From a virus: a stretch of DNA of 33,017 nt. A program made the position numbers and the translations under genes. Position 1 is the stretch's first letter. Every line of letters begins with the position of its first letter. Where the stretch lies: positions 1 through 33,017 of the IMG/VR virus record IMGVR_UViG_3300025141_000420; one strand, written 5' to 3'. This document shows, one piece after another, positions 1 to 9,361 of this stretch. The notes under the pieces are model-generated. The model was not told the DNA's origin, did no database searches, and saw nothing but the letters and a program-made list of their open reading frames with translations.

Positions 1-8
1 AAGAATAA

Positions 9-1235
9 ATGGCTGGTGCTTTTGATCCAACAAACCAATACAATACGAATGATAACATCTTAAACGGTGGTGGGACACCTAGTAGTAAAAAGACAGGCTC
101 CACCTCCTCAAAGCCAAGTTCTCAAAATGTCTCTGATTATGAGGTTCAGGGGTGGGAGGGCGCAGTTGAATATTCTACCTTTGAGGAAACTCCCGACCCT
201 TATGCAAACACAGGCGGAGCCACAGTCCCGGAATCAAAACCAATACGAACCAAGAAAGGTTCAACCACCAAATCCTCTCCTAAAAAACAAAGGGTGGATT
301 CCGGGGTTCATCCAGAAAATATTGCACTTAAAAAAGGGGTGGTTGGAAGATCCCTGCCTGAACCTCTCCCAAAATTTGACCAAGCATTACATGAAAGGGT
401 AATTGCTGGAAATAATAACACATTTATAGTTTTGGGGAGAGACAGGCCCTCTAATTTAGCATCAGGCGCAGGCGGCAGAGGGGCTACCCAGGCCGGGGCA
501 ATTGATATTGTGGTGGGAAGAGGCGGCGGATCAAAGGACCCACTAAGTGATGCTGTTCTTGTTCAGCCTAATTTTTTTAGTGATGCGGCAAGAATTCATA
601 TTTCGCAAAAAACAAATATTGATACAAATTTTGCGCTTGCTGCGGGGTGTGTCGGAGCCAAAGAAGATGTTTCTGGAATTGGGATTAAGGCAGACGCAGT
701 AAGGGTCATCGGCAGGACTGGCATCAAACTTGTGACAGGCAAAGGACAAGGTGTTGGCGCTGGTCCCGCTGGTGAAAAAACCGCTCATGGCGGAAATATA
801 GGGATTATCCCTTGTATTGACTTTATTGCAGGAAATGACACTGGAGAAGAGTTTAAGTTTATGCCTAAATTCATGGGCATTGGACCCATGAGGGTTAAAA
901 AATTACAGCCTCTTGTCAAAGGTGATAATTTAGTTTTTGCATTAAACGCGATGATGGATCACATAAATAAATTACAGGCTATTGTGGCAAATTTTTATAA
1001 AACTCAACAACAATTCAATACCTTATTGCAAGCGCATATACATCCAGTCGTCGGCTTTGTAACAACCCCTTCTGCCGAATTGCTCGCTCTTGGAACCCAG
1101 ATATTAGCACCAAATTCTTTTAAGGTGCTTTCCCCCCTCGCCGCTCATCGTTTCGAAAGTGTAAGTATCAAGGCAGAGTTTTTAGAGAATTCAGGGGCGT
1201 TTTGGGTTTGCAGTAATCACGTCAATACAACTTAA
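9..1235 (+). CDS. Putative baseplate spike/hub-associated structural protein
   Basis: Unnamed protein of 408 residues. Residues 1-130 are a Ser/Thr/Lys/Pro-rich, probably disordered leader. From about residue 135 a compact Gly-rich region begins with the segment VLGRDRPSN and a GRGATQAGAIDIVVGRG stretch, followed by short alternating beta-strand sequence. A helical segment near residues 300-340 runs into an AHIHPVVG motif, and the end is beta-rich. It lies upstream of the gp25 and gp6 wedge genes, the place of the spike gene V in P2, so a spike or hub role is a reasonable inference. No lysozyme or PAAR motif is visible. The start is the ATG at 9; only eight bases upstream are in the window, so its ribosome site cannot be judged. 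Similar proteins are, from memory, common in large marine phages. The function is not established. Confidence 0.55.
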   Translation: MAGAFDPTNQYNTNDNILNGGGTPSSKKTGSTSSKPSSQNVSDYEVQGWEGAVEYSTFEETPDPYANTGGATVPESKPIRTKKGSTTKSSPKKQRVDSGVHPENIALKKGVVGRSLPEPLPKFDQALHERVIAGNNNTFIVLGRDRPSNLASGAGGRGATQAGAIDIVVGRGGGSKDPLSDAVLVQPNFFSDAARIHISQKTNIDTNFALAAGCVGAKEDVSGIGIKADAVRVIGRTGIKLVTGKGQGVGAGPAGEKTAHGGNIGIIPCIDFIAGNDTGEEFKFMPKFMGIGPMRVKKLQPLVKGDNLVFALNAMMDHINKLQAIVANFYKTQQQFNTLLQAHIHPVVGFVTTPSAELLALGTQILAPNSFKVLSPLAAHRFESVSIKAEFLENSGAFWVCSNHVNTT

Positions 1236-1247
1236 TGGAGATTTGAA

Positions 1248-4200
1248 ATGGCTGGAGAAAATTTAAGAGAATATCAAATTGACGAGTGTGAAGATGTAGA
1301 AGAAGTTGTTGAGGAAGTTTCATGCCCAAGTTGTGTAGAGGACCCTTCTTTTGTGGAGCCCGATTGGAGATCTTTAAAAACTCGCACTCAGGTTTATGAT
1401 AATTCAATAGACATGAATCTTATTGGAAAAGTCTCTGAGGCATATTTAAATAATAAAACATGCGAATATACAATTGTTGCAAGATCAAAATATGAAGGCA
1501 CTGGCGGTGAAGAAAGTTTGCAAGATAGAATGGACGAAAGTCTTGAGTCTGCTGTTCGCGGATTGTTAAGATATTATAATAAAATAGAAACAGACGGCGA
1601 TGAAGGGACTGTTTCCGCGATCTTGGCCGTTGCTTCTGCGGTAGATTACCACATACAACCTAGAAAGAACCTCAAAATGAAGGTAAAAGTGGTGGTACCT
1701 GCGTTCAATTTTGATCAAATTGAATCGGCCTCCGATGAGGAAGAAGAGAGTGAAGAAGGTGCAGATATTGTCGTTACTTACAATTCAATAGAACTTCGGC
1801 CTTTAATACTATCCGTAGCTAGCGAATTTAGGCTTTATAATTTTTATCAGGCTTTCATGGAAAAGAAAGAGGGGTCCTATGTTGTGTTTTCAGACACAGG
1901 ACATCTTTATGACTTTGATCTCCAACGAACCCTCTTGGGAGATTTTTTAAGACAATTAAATGAATTTTTAAATTCTAAAGGATATGCAAAAGTAAAATCT
2001 TTTCATCTCGGCGGCACGAATAGAACAATACGGAAAAAAATTCCAGAAACCCTTGAATTTGGGTTTACTCAAGAATATAAGTTAAAATATATTAAAATAA
2101 CTGCGGCAGGCTGTCCTGATCAAGAGAAGTTCAATGTTCAAAAAGGACAATTCCCTTTTTCTGAGGCCTGTTTTCAGAATGCTACAACGATGGCATATGT
2201 GGCATCCCTTAGAGAAATGGATATGGACATACGAGCCTCAGACCCACTCCCTTGGGATGAAATTGCGACACAATACACCTATCCCGCCGTTAAAATAAAT
2301 TATGGCGATGGCGTTGATTCGTCCAACGGAACAGAAGAGTTATCCGCCCTTGGATGTCTTGTAGATTCTATAAGGCAGGATAGAAATATATTTAGTGATG
2401 TTGTTTCTCTTTCGGAAGCACTAACCGACACTTGGAACGAACTTCTTTGCATGACAGCGGAGGAGAAAGAGAAATTTAGGGAGGAAGTTGAATCTAATGA
2501 CGATATTTTAATGAAGATCGTAGAGGAAACATCCCTTCGGGAATTTAACCCAGACGAAACACCATGGGGAAACTGGGGGAGTATTGTTGAAAATGCGCCG
2601 GATGTAGATGTTGTTAAATATTATTGGAATGAAATATTTGGAGAAGTTGGAGTCTGCGGTATTCTTTCTTTATTAAAAGAGGCTATAAATTGTTTGGTAA
2701 GTGGCCTATCTTATGAAGAAGCCCTACGAACCGTTATAACTTCAAGAATAAACTCTTTAAACACCAGAGACTTTGGGAGATTAACAACCTTAATACCGGC
2801 CTCCCTACGATCCAGCGTTGAAGAGCAAGTCAAGTCTCAACTAGTTCTTGGCGAAATTGTGACATGGCCATGGGACAACGAAGAGGCTCAATATAGTGAC
2901 TATATGCCCGAATCAGAGGGTTTAGATTATGGTGATCAAAATTCAGTATTAGGTGTTCAAGAATCGATTCAAGATCAAGAAATTTTAGAAACATACAAAA
3001 CTGAATTGTTAAATAGTATTCAAACTATCGAAGATCTTGATCAATTTATTGAATTTTTAGGGCGATTACCTGGAGCAAAACTTTTATTTGATCTAGTAAG
3101 AGAACCAAATTGCGTCATGCCTACTGTAAAAAACCTGCCAATAAAAGGCTGTCCAGATATTAATTTTGAACTCACAGTGCCATTTAGTCGAATTTATGGT
3201 TTTACACAAAGAAGTGCTGCGTGGTGGAATGGAAAAGATCCATTTGAAGTTCTGGGTAGAGTTTCTGATAGATTTGAAGAAGTTTTGGTTAAGGTTTTGG
3301 TCCGAATAATCAATAAAGTGATGAAGACCATTAAAGAGTCACCCTGTGAACTTATTGCAGCCTCCGCTGAATTAGCCAAAGATGGCGAAGGCAGTTTTAG
3401 TTTAAGAGAAGCGCTGTCCAGTCTTTATTGCGGTGAGGAAGCAGATGAAGAGGAAATTGATTCGACCATTGAATCACTACTTTCGTCTATAGCAGACACC
3501 AGTTCTGAGCAACTAACAGACGCTGTTGAGGTGGCAGTAGGCTCTCTCAACGAAACCGAAGCAGTTCAATTGCTGCTGGGTGAGGCAAAACCAGAGGTTT
3601 ATGAATCTATAGTTGACATAATTGGAGATAATTACCCGGAATTAACAAATGTTTTCGCCAATGAATTACAGGTTAGAAAGTTTTTTAGAAATATAGGTTC
3701 ATTCTTTCCTGTGGATATGAAACGAAACATGAGAAACGCCACCCGTTCTCTTCCTGTCTCATATCAACCAGCAACAATTTGCGCGACTAAGGAACAACTT
3801 TTCGATTTATCAAATGCCTACCCGGAACCCCTAACCAAAGACGGAACAACACAAGAACAAGCCGATGCTCAATTTAATGATTATCGGGAAAGTATTAAAC
3901 AAGATCTCTTGGAATTATCAGATATCTTAAATAACGGAATTGAAGGCGCAGTAACTCAAGAACTCTTGGAATTATCAGATATCTTAAATAACGGAATTGA
4001 AGGCGCAGTAACTCAAGAACTCTTGGATTCGATTTCAGATTCTACCGAGGAGTGCTTAACTGAATCAGCCACAATTGATTCAGAGGTTCTGAATGTTGAT
4101 TATACCAATACTTTGCTTAATCAATCCATTGTTGGCTTTTTCAAAACTATTGAAAGAAATTTTGATCGAGATCTTATAGGTAGAAAAGGGTTTTTAAACA

Positions 4201-7145
4201 TGGTTCTATCTGACACAAATGCACTACCATGGCTCCGACACAAAAGAAAATCTAATCGCAGAAGAAAATATGTTGACCACCCTGCTCTTTTCGAGGAAGG
4301 ATTTCTTAATATAGCAGAACCTTTCGGTTTTTATCCCGAAACTGTCGCTTTGTGGTTGCGGGAGCAAATCACAAAAATTATCCCGACTGTCCTTGATCCA
4401 AACCTAGGAACGCTGAATGACCCAGCCCTGCTCTTTGTCTCAGATTCAGAACCTCAAACCACAAGTTGTAGACGAGTAGAAATGGATTCGTCACTTACGA
4501 TTGCTGAAGCGTTCTCCTTGTCAGAGAGCGACTCGCCTCTACAACCAGAAAAAAACCATGATATTAGTTTCTGTTTTAGAGATAATAACAATGGTCAATT
4601 TGAAGATACAAAAGACATTCTTTATGGTTATGGGTTTGACATTGAATATTCACACTATGTTGTTGATACCGCTCTTCTTCCTGTTTTGTCTGATATTGCA
4701 AAAATTAAAATTATTGATTTAAATGTTGAAAGAGCAATTACCAGATGGGGTAGAGAATATGTGACAGAAGACGTTGTGTGTGAAATCGATGTAACCGGGA
4801 GTTTACCTCAAGAAGCATATGGTGTTATCAATTTTAGTGCCGAAAGCGACCTCCCTCCTCAAGCTAATGCCTTTTTACAATTTTTGGAGGAAGCAGTTCT
4901 TGAATATTCGCTTCCCGGCGAAGAAACCAACGTGACAGATAGTTTTAGAGAGCAGTTAATGAATTCTAAAACACCCATGACCCCATCAGATGAGCCCCTT
5001 AATATTTATGATAAGACACTTCAATTTTATTTGGACACTTTCTTAAGAAAAATATCAGATTCCGAAAATTCTGCGTTTAAGTTTGGGTTTAATCTTGAAG
5101 ACGACATTACGTCTGATGATTTGGTTTATTATAAAGACGTTAGGAACGTTCGCGCTCAAGGTCTACATTATGACGAAAATCTAACAGATGAGGATATTTA
5201 TGGCGAAGATTATTCAGCGCAAGGGTTTACATCTAAAAGGTTGTATTTGAAATATTTAGAAAAAAATAAGGTGCTAGGTGTAAGCGCCACTCCGAGAGTC
5301 CACTTCATGAGCCCGGATGATTACGGAGGTAGATTTGTCCGTCCTCCGATTTATATTGAACCAAGAGAAGATGATGGTTGGTTGGGTTTGTCGAAAGTTT
5401 TAGTGCCAGAATTAGATGCTTGCGATCCAAAGTCTCCCGACCTTGTTGATTTTAGTGATATTGCTGCAAAGGTTGAGAAAATTCATAATAATATGAAGGA
5501 AGATTCAAGGACAGACATGAACCCAGACTGTGTTTTGGAAAAGCCATACTTTAGAATTTTTGAAAGAATGCCAGCCGCAGGACTTGAAGGTGCTGTTATG
5601 TCAACCATTCGAGTTCATGTTGCTGAGACCATGCTTAAATCGATAGCGACATTTACAAAATATGATGTTGTTATGGGAGATATTGTAGATGATCTATTTG
5701 TAGATTATATAATTTCTCAAATCGAAAATGACCTCAGAGACCAGGGCCGAAAAATCAGAAACCCAATCAACCTACTAAAAGGAGAGAATTATTTTTATTG
5801 TTTCCTTGAGCAGGCGGTTCAGATATATAGAAGAAGATATTTAGAGGGAGATGTCGAGATTACGTCAGATATAGAGCAAGCAGTTAATAATATTGACTCA
5901 AAATTAGCAGAATATGAAGTTCCGACAAAAAAATCATTTAGAAAGGCCAAATCTGCAGGAGAAACTGATAGGGCAACGTTTAGAAAATATAAACAAGATA
6001 AAATTGTAGAATTTTTAAAGGACACAGAAGAGAACGCCAAAGTCATGATGAGAACGTTGGTTCAAGAACAGGTTTCATATATGGCAAATCAATTCAAAGC
6101 CGTTTTAGACAAATGGCGCGGAGATGGAGAGTTGATTGACAATCTAGAGGATGACCTGTTTGATGTTGTTGAGTTGGGAGGAGTTCCAGCAGATTTAACT
6201 TATAAAGGTGCGGGTGTTGGAACATTTATCTTTGAAAAATATATTAATGTTGAAGCAAAGGCTGAATCAACATTTCCTTCACCCCCTCCGACCGGGGTTA
6301 CAAGTTTAAGCGAATTTGAATCGTGGCTCAGTAGTGTTAATTCTGATTCAACTTTTGATAACTCTCAATTAATTTCTGATTTATTTGGGGAGCTTTCAAC
6401 AATTACTGATACAGAAACCGAGGATATCCTTGGGGTGGATGGAACAATTGGTTTGAGATATGGTCTAAGAATCACTTACATCCGCCCGGATACTGCTATG
6501 CAAACAATAAATCTTGACGGGGAAAAGGCATCCACCCTCGCCGCCGACGAAGAAAGAATCCCTATAGCATCTGTGGAGATTGATATTTTAGATGGAACAA
6601 TTGAAGGTTTAAATGTTAGTAGCGGAGAAGATGGCTATAATCTTGAGTGCTTAAAGCAAAAACTAAAAGAAGAGCCAAAATACATTGCTCTATTTAAATA
6701 TGCAATCCCCCTTCCAAGGCTATTGTCTCTCTGCGTCATTTATAACTCTAAAGCCTTTTTGCCTTCTATTGGTCAAAAGCCGACAGGTACGTTTGTGAAA
6801 AGCACAGGAGACTCTTGGTCTGAAGGAGAGGGCATCCTCAACGCGACCTCAGAGCCACTCAGTCAGGATGAATGGCAGGAAGACGCCTTTGATTCAAGAG
6901 GTTTAAATTGGTACAAATGGGACCAGGAATCCTTTGATAAATCTAAAAGAACGGTTAGAAAAATGTTTGTTTCATTTTGGAATTATCGAGAGCCTTTTGA
7001 CTTTAACTTTGAACTGAATGCTGAGTTGTCTGGTCGATTGCGAGATTTGATGAGTTTTAATTTTGATGGAACAGTTTTAAATTGGTTTTTGCGTAGAAGA
7101 ATAATTGATAGACCATTTAACAAAGATGATGAAGAATGTGAATAA
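1248..7145 (+). CDS. Very large unknown virion structural protein (1,965 residues)
   Basis: I do not recognise a named family. The protein is long and acidic. It has cysteines at 14, 26 and 29 (the last two as CPSC), a Glu-rich loop at about 163-170, a tandem pair of identical 19-residue units at 887-905 and 906-924, and a basic RRK-rich patch at about residues 1003-1010. No signal peptide or transmembrane segment is apparent. GGAG at 1237-1240, seven bases before the ATG, supports the start; the gap to the previous stop is 12 bases. It sits between the candidate spike gene and gp25, so it is probably part of the baseplate or tail tip. It lacks the long heptad or helical character of a tape-measure protein, so I do not call it one. 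Its size and position make it a lineage-specific baseplate component by inference only. Confidence 0.6.
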   Translation: MAGENLREYQIDECEDVEEVVEEVSCPSCVEDPSFVEPDWRSLKTRTQVYDNSIDMNLIGKVSEAYLNNKTCEYTIVARSKYEGTGGEESLQDRMDESLESAVRGLLRYYNKIETDGDEGTVSAILAVASAVDYHIQPRKNLKMKVKVVVPAFNFDQIESASDEEEESEEGADIVVTYNSIELRPLILSVASEFRLYNFYQAFMEKKEGSYVVFSDTGHLYDFDLQRTLLGDFLRQLNEFLNSKGYAKVKSFHLGGTNRTIRKKIPETLEFGFTQEYKLKYIKITAAGCPDQEKFNVQKGQFPFSEACFQNATTMAYVASLREMDMDIRASDPLPWDEIATQYTYPAVKINYGDGVDSSNGTEELSALGCLVDSIRQDRNIFSDVVSLSEALTDTWNELLCMTAEEKEKFREEVESNDDILMKIVEETSLREFNPDETPWGNWGSIVENAPDVDVVKYYWNEIFGEVGVCGILSLLKEAINCLVSGLSYEEALRTVITSRINSLNTRDFGRLTTLIPASLRSSVEEQVKSQLVLGEIVTWPWDNEEAQYSDYMPESEGLDYGDQNSVLGVQESIQDQEILETYKTELLNSIQTIEDLDQFIEFLGRLPGAKLLFDLVREPNCVMPTVKNLPIKGCPDINFELTVPFSRIYGFTQRSAAWWNGKDPFEVLGRVSDRFEEVLVKVLVRIINKVMKTIKESPCELIAASAELAKDGEGSFSLREALSSLYCGEEADEEEIDSTIESLLSSIADTSSEQLTDAVEVAVGSLNETEAVQLLLGEAKPEVYESIVDIIGDNYPELTNVFANELQVRKFFRNIGSFFPVDMKRNMRNATRSLPVSYQPATICATKEQLFDLSNAYPEPLTKDGTTQEQADAQFNDYRESIKQDLLELSDILNNGIEGAVTQELLELSDILNNGIEGAVTQELLDSISDSTEECLTESATIDSEVLNVDYTNTLLNQSIVGFFKTIERNFDRDLIGRKGFLNMVLSDTNALPWLRHKRKSNRRRKYVDHPALFEEGFLNIAEPFGFYPETVALWLREQITKIIPTVLDPNLGTLNDPALLFVSDSEPQTTSCRRVEMDSSLTIAEAFSLSESDSPLQPEKNHDISFCFRDNNNGQFEDTKDILYGYGFDIEYSHYVVDTALLPVLSDIAKIKIIDLNVERAITRWGREYVTEDVVCEIDVTGSLPQEAYGVINFSAESDLPPQANAFLQFLEEAVLEYSLPGEETNVTDSFREQLMNSKTPMTPSDEPLNIYDKTLQFYLDTFLRKISDSENSAFKFGFNLEDDITSDDLVYYKDVRNVRAQGLHYDENLTDEDIYGEDYSAQGFTSKRLYLKYLEKNKVLGVSATPRVHFMSPDDYGGRFVRPPIYIEPREDDGWLGLSKVLVPELDACDPKSPDLVDFSDIAAKVEKIHNNMKEDSRTDMNPDCVLEKPYFRIFERMPAAGLEGAVMSTIRVHVAETMLKSIATFTKYDVVMGDIVDDLFVDYIISQIENDLRDQGRKIRNPINLLKGENYFYCFLEQAVQIYRRRYLEGDVEITSDIEQAVNNIDSKLAEYEVPTKKSFRKAKSAGETDRATFRKYKQDKIVEFLKDTEENAKVMMRTLVQEQVSYMANQFKAVLDKWRGDGELIDNLEDDLFDVVELGGVPADLTYKGAGVGTFIFEKYINVEAKAESTFPSPPPTGVTSLSEFESWLSSVNSDSTFDNSQLISDLFGELSTITDTETEDILGVDGTIGLRYGLRITYIRPDTAMQTINLDGEKASTLAADEERIPIASVEIDILDGTIEGLNVSSGEDGYNLECLKQKLKEEPKYIALFKYAIPLPRLLSLCVIYNSKAFLPSIGQKPTGTFVKSTGDSWSEGEGILNATSEPLSQDEWQEDAFDSRGLNWYKWDQESFDKSKRTVRKMFVSFWNYREPFDFNFELNAELSGRLRDLMSFNFDGTVLNWFLRRRIIDRPFNKDDEECE
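3906..4027 (+). repeat. 57-bp in-frame tandem duplication
   Basis: Two identical 57-base copies lie at 3906-3962 and 3963-4019, followed by the first eight bases of a third at 4020-4027. The period is divisible by three, so the reading frame is kept and the protein gains 19 residues (LLELSDILNN-type unit). The perfect base identity, including third codon positions, indicates a very recent duplication or an assembly artefact. Confidence 0.95.
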
Positions 7146-7157
7146 TCAATTAACACT

Positions 7158-7169
7158 CTATTTATGAAT
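7158..7169 (+). promoter_or_regulatory. AT-rich 12-mer before gp25, possible late-promoter-like box
   Basis: CTATTTATGAAT in the 36-base gap before the gp25 gene. It matches the 12-mer in the gap at 28001 at 11 of 12 bases. It resembles the T4 late element TATAAATA only loosely. If it were a -10 box, transcription would start at or after the GGAGG at 7170-7174, which argues against a simple promoter reading. Confidence 0.2.
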
Positions 7170-7181
7170 GGAGGATAGAAA

Positions 7182-7547
7182 ATGCCAGGACTTAGCCCAT
7201 CCCTTCCTTTAGTGCGCGATAGAATAGACGGCATTAAATTAAATAAGACCATTAAAAAACTGGTCAAACAAAATTTAAAAATGTTAATATTAACATCGCC
7301 GGGAGAAAGAGTGGCAATTCCAGAGTATGGAGTTGGTATAAGACGTTATTTGTTTGATCAATCCACAGATGAAAGATTTAGCGCTCTAAAAACTCGCATA
7401 TATTCTCAGGTAAAAAAATATATGCCAACATTAAATTTGCGGGATGTTAAAATTGGAATAAAAGAACAAGCCTTCAGAGTTTCTATACAATATACTATTA
7501 CTCCATTAAAAACAATTGATTCGCTAAATTTATCTTTAGCGGCATGA
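7182..7547 (+). CDS. Baseplate wedge protein, T4 gp25 / P2 gpW family
   Basis: A small 121-residue protein of the GPW/gp25 family, which in contractile tails joins the baseplate wedge to the tube and sheath and resembles a lysozyme-fold-free wedge core subunit. The family hallmark is clear: TSPGER at residues 38-43 followed by PEYGVGIRRYLF at 47-58, then an amphipathic helix and a short beta-rich end with NLRDVKI. The length is typical of the family (T4 gp25 is 132 residues). A strong GGAGG at 7170-7174 lies seven bases before the ATG. The gene is followed ten bases later by the gp6-like gene, the same W-J order as in P2 and many contractile injection systems, which strengthens the call. It is expected to act at the centre of the baseplate with the gp6 and gp7 proteins. 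Confidence 0.93.
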   Translation: MPGLSPSLPLVRDRIDGIKLNKTIKKLVKQNLKMLILTSPGERVAIPEYGVGIRRYLFDQSTDERFSALKTRIYSQVKKYMPTLNLRDVKIGIKEQAFRVSIQYTITPLKTIDSLNLSLAA

Positions 7548-7557
7548 GGAAGCATAG

Positions 7558-9360
7558 ATGGCCAAAGATAAAAAATACAGGAGAATGATCAATTATACCG
7601 GCCGTGATTTCCAGACAATTAAAAAAGATCTGGAGGAAATGGCTCGAAGATATTATCCTGATACTTATAAAGACTTTAGCGAAGCAAGTTTTGGTTCTTT
7701 AATGGTTGATTCAGTTGCATACATCGGAGATATGTTATCATTCTATTTAGACTATAATGTAAACGAGTCATTTATGGACACGGCGACAGAGTATAATAAT
7801 ATTGTTCGTCACGCTAGGCAATCGGGCTATCAATTCATGGGCAGAACCAGCGCACAAGGCGTTGTTATTTTTTATATTCTTGTCCCCGCTTCATCGACAG
7901 GTCTCGGACCAAACTCCACATACATCCCGACTTTAAAAAGAGGAACCCAAGTCAAATCCGAAGGAGGCTCCAGTTTCATTTTAACTGAAAATGTAGATTT
8001 CAATCACCCCAGAAACGAAGTGGTTGCGGCCCGAACCGACACCGCTACCGGCCTTCCAACCCACTATGCAATTAGAGCAAGAGGGCGGGTTATTTCTGGG
8101 AAGTTGTCTTCTGAAAATGTAGAGGTTGGAGATTACACGCCTTTTTTGAAACTCAAGTTAAAGGGATCAAATATTGCAGAAATAATGTCTGTAGTAGATT
8201 CTCAAGGAAATGAATATCAACAGGTTGACTTTTTATCACAGGATGTCGTCTATAGAGAAGTTGTAAACAAAAATGTTGCAAGCGATAATGTGCAATCTGT
8301 ACTAAAGCCATATGCTGTCCCAAGAAGGTTTATTTTAGAAAGACAAAGGATTTCAGCTTATCTACAATTCGGTTTTGGGTCCGATTCGGAAATTGCTTCT
8401 CCATCTGTGGTGGAACCAAAAAACTTTGTTCTAGATGTCTTTGGGAGAGATTATATCACCGATAAGTCATTTGACCCATCAAAACTTATTAGAACGGATA
8501 AATTTGGAGTTGTTCCATCCAACACAACGTTAACAGTTAGATATAGAACCATCTCCCCTGTTGATACAAACGCATCGGCAGGCTCAGTTACTTCAATTAC
8601 AAATGCTGTATTTCAATTTCCAAACACCAGCGCAACTTCTAGAAGCCAAAGATCGGAAGTTACCACCTCTCTTGAGGTTTTCAATGATGAACCAATAACA
8701 GGAGACGTATCCTTTCCAGGAAAGAGCGAAATAAAAAGATTAGCCAATGACCATTTTGCAGCGCAGAATAGGGCAGTAACAAAGGCTGATTATGAAGCCC
8801 TAGTGTATGCTATGGACCCAAAGTTTGGCACAGTAAAAAGATGCAACATTGTTCGTGATGCCAATTCTTTAAAGAGAAATTTAAATATGTATGTTATTTC
8901 TCAAGACGAAAGCGAAAAACTTGTGGTAGCAAACGATACAATTAAGAAAAATTTAAAGACTTGGTTAAATAAATATAGAATGATCAATGATACACTGGAT
9001 ATTCTTGATGCGTATATTATAAATATAGAGATTGATTTTTCGTTTGTAGCAGTAGCTGATAAAAATAAATATGAAGTTTTGGAGTTGTGTTTGCAAACCT
9101 TGAGAAGCAAATATAATTCACATTTTTACATTGGAGAACCTTTTTATATTTCAGATATATATCGAACCTTAAATAAAGTCGAGGGGGTTGTTGATGTTCT
9201 CAGGGTTAGAGTTAAGCAAAAAAAGGGAACAAATTATTCAACAACAAATTTTGATATTCCAGAAAACACATCAGCGTGTGGAACATATATCAAGGTTCCG
9301 GAAAATGTAATTTTAGAGATTAAATATTTAGCAAATGATATTAGAGGGAGCGTGAAGTGA
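7558..9360 (+). CDS. Baseplate wedge protein, T4 gp6 / baseplate J family
   Basis: This 600-residue protein matches the gp6/J family, which forms the inner ring of the baseplate and clamps neighbouring wedges together. Visible marks are NYTGRDF at residues 12-18, a helical SFGSLMVDSVAYIGDM-type segment typical of gp6 N-termini, and TKADYEAL at 408-415, the 'R-a-V-T-x-x-D-Y-E' motif found in J-like proteins shortly before the C-terminal domains. The C-terminus carries YKSKYN-like and IYRTLNKVEGVVDVLRV sequence, where 'V-x-G-V-x-D-V' is typical of J proteins. T4 gp6 has 660 residues, so the length fits. A GAGG at 7546-7549 overlaps the gp25 stop and serves the ATG at 7558. Adjacent genes encode gp25 upstream and, one gene further downstream, the gp7-like giant protein. 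Confidence 0.93.
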   Translation: MAKDKKYRRMINYTGRDFQTIKKDLEEMARRYYPDTYKDFSEASFGSLMVDSVAYIGDMLSFYLDYNVNESFMDTATEYNNIVRHARQSGYQFMGRTSAQGVVIFYILVPASSTGLGPNSTYIPTLKRGTQVKSEGGSSFILTENVDFNHPRNEVVAARTDTATGLPTHYAIRARGRVISGKLSSENVEVGDYTPFLKLKLKGSNIAEIMSVVDSQGNEYQQVDFLSQDVVYREVVNKNVASDNVQSVLKPYAVPRRFILERQRISAYLQFGFGSDSEIASPSVVEPKNFVLDVFGRDYITDKSFDPSKLIRTDKFGVVPSNTTLTVRYRTISPVDTNASAGSVTSITNAVFQFPNTSATSRSQRSEVTTSLEVFNDEPITGDVSFPGKSEIKRLANDHFAAQNRAVTKADYEALVYAMDPKFGTVKRCNIVRDANSLKRNLNMYVISQDESEKLVVANDTIKKNLKTWLNKYRMINDTLDILDAYIINIEIDFSFVAVADKNKYEVLELCLQTLRSKYNSHFYIGEPFYISDIYRTLNKVEGVVDVLRVRVKQKKGTNYSTTNFDIPENTSACGTYIKVPENVILEIKYLANDIRGSVK

Positions 9361-9361
9361 T

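Noticed and set aside
67-402. 111-codon + strand frame overlapping the first gene
   Set aside because: Out-of-frame shadow over the low-complexity Ser/Thr/Pro leader; no ribosome site or domain.
1248-7145. Tape-measure protein call for the 1,965-residue protein
   Set aside because: It lacks long heptad or uniform helical character, contains many Cys, Pro and beta segments, and lies next to gp25 rather than behind the tube gene.
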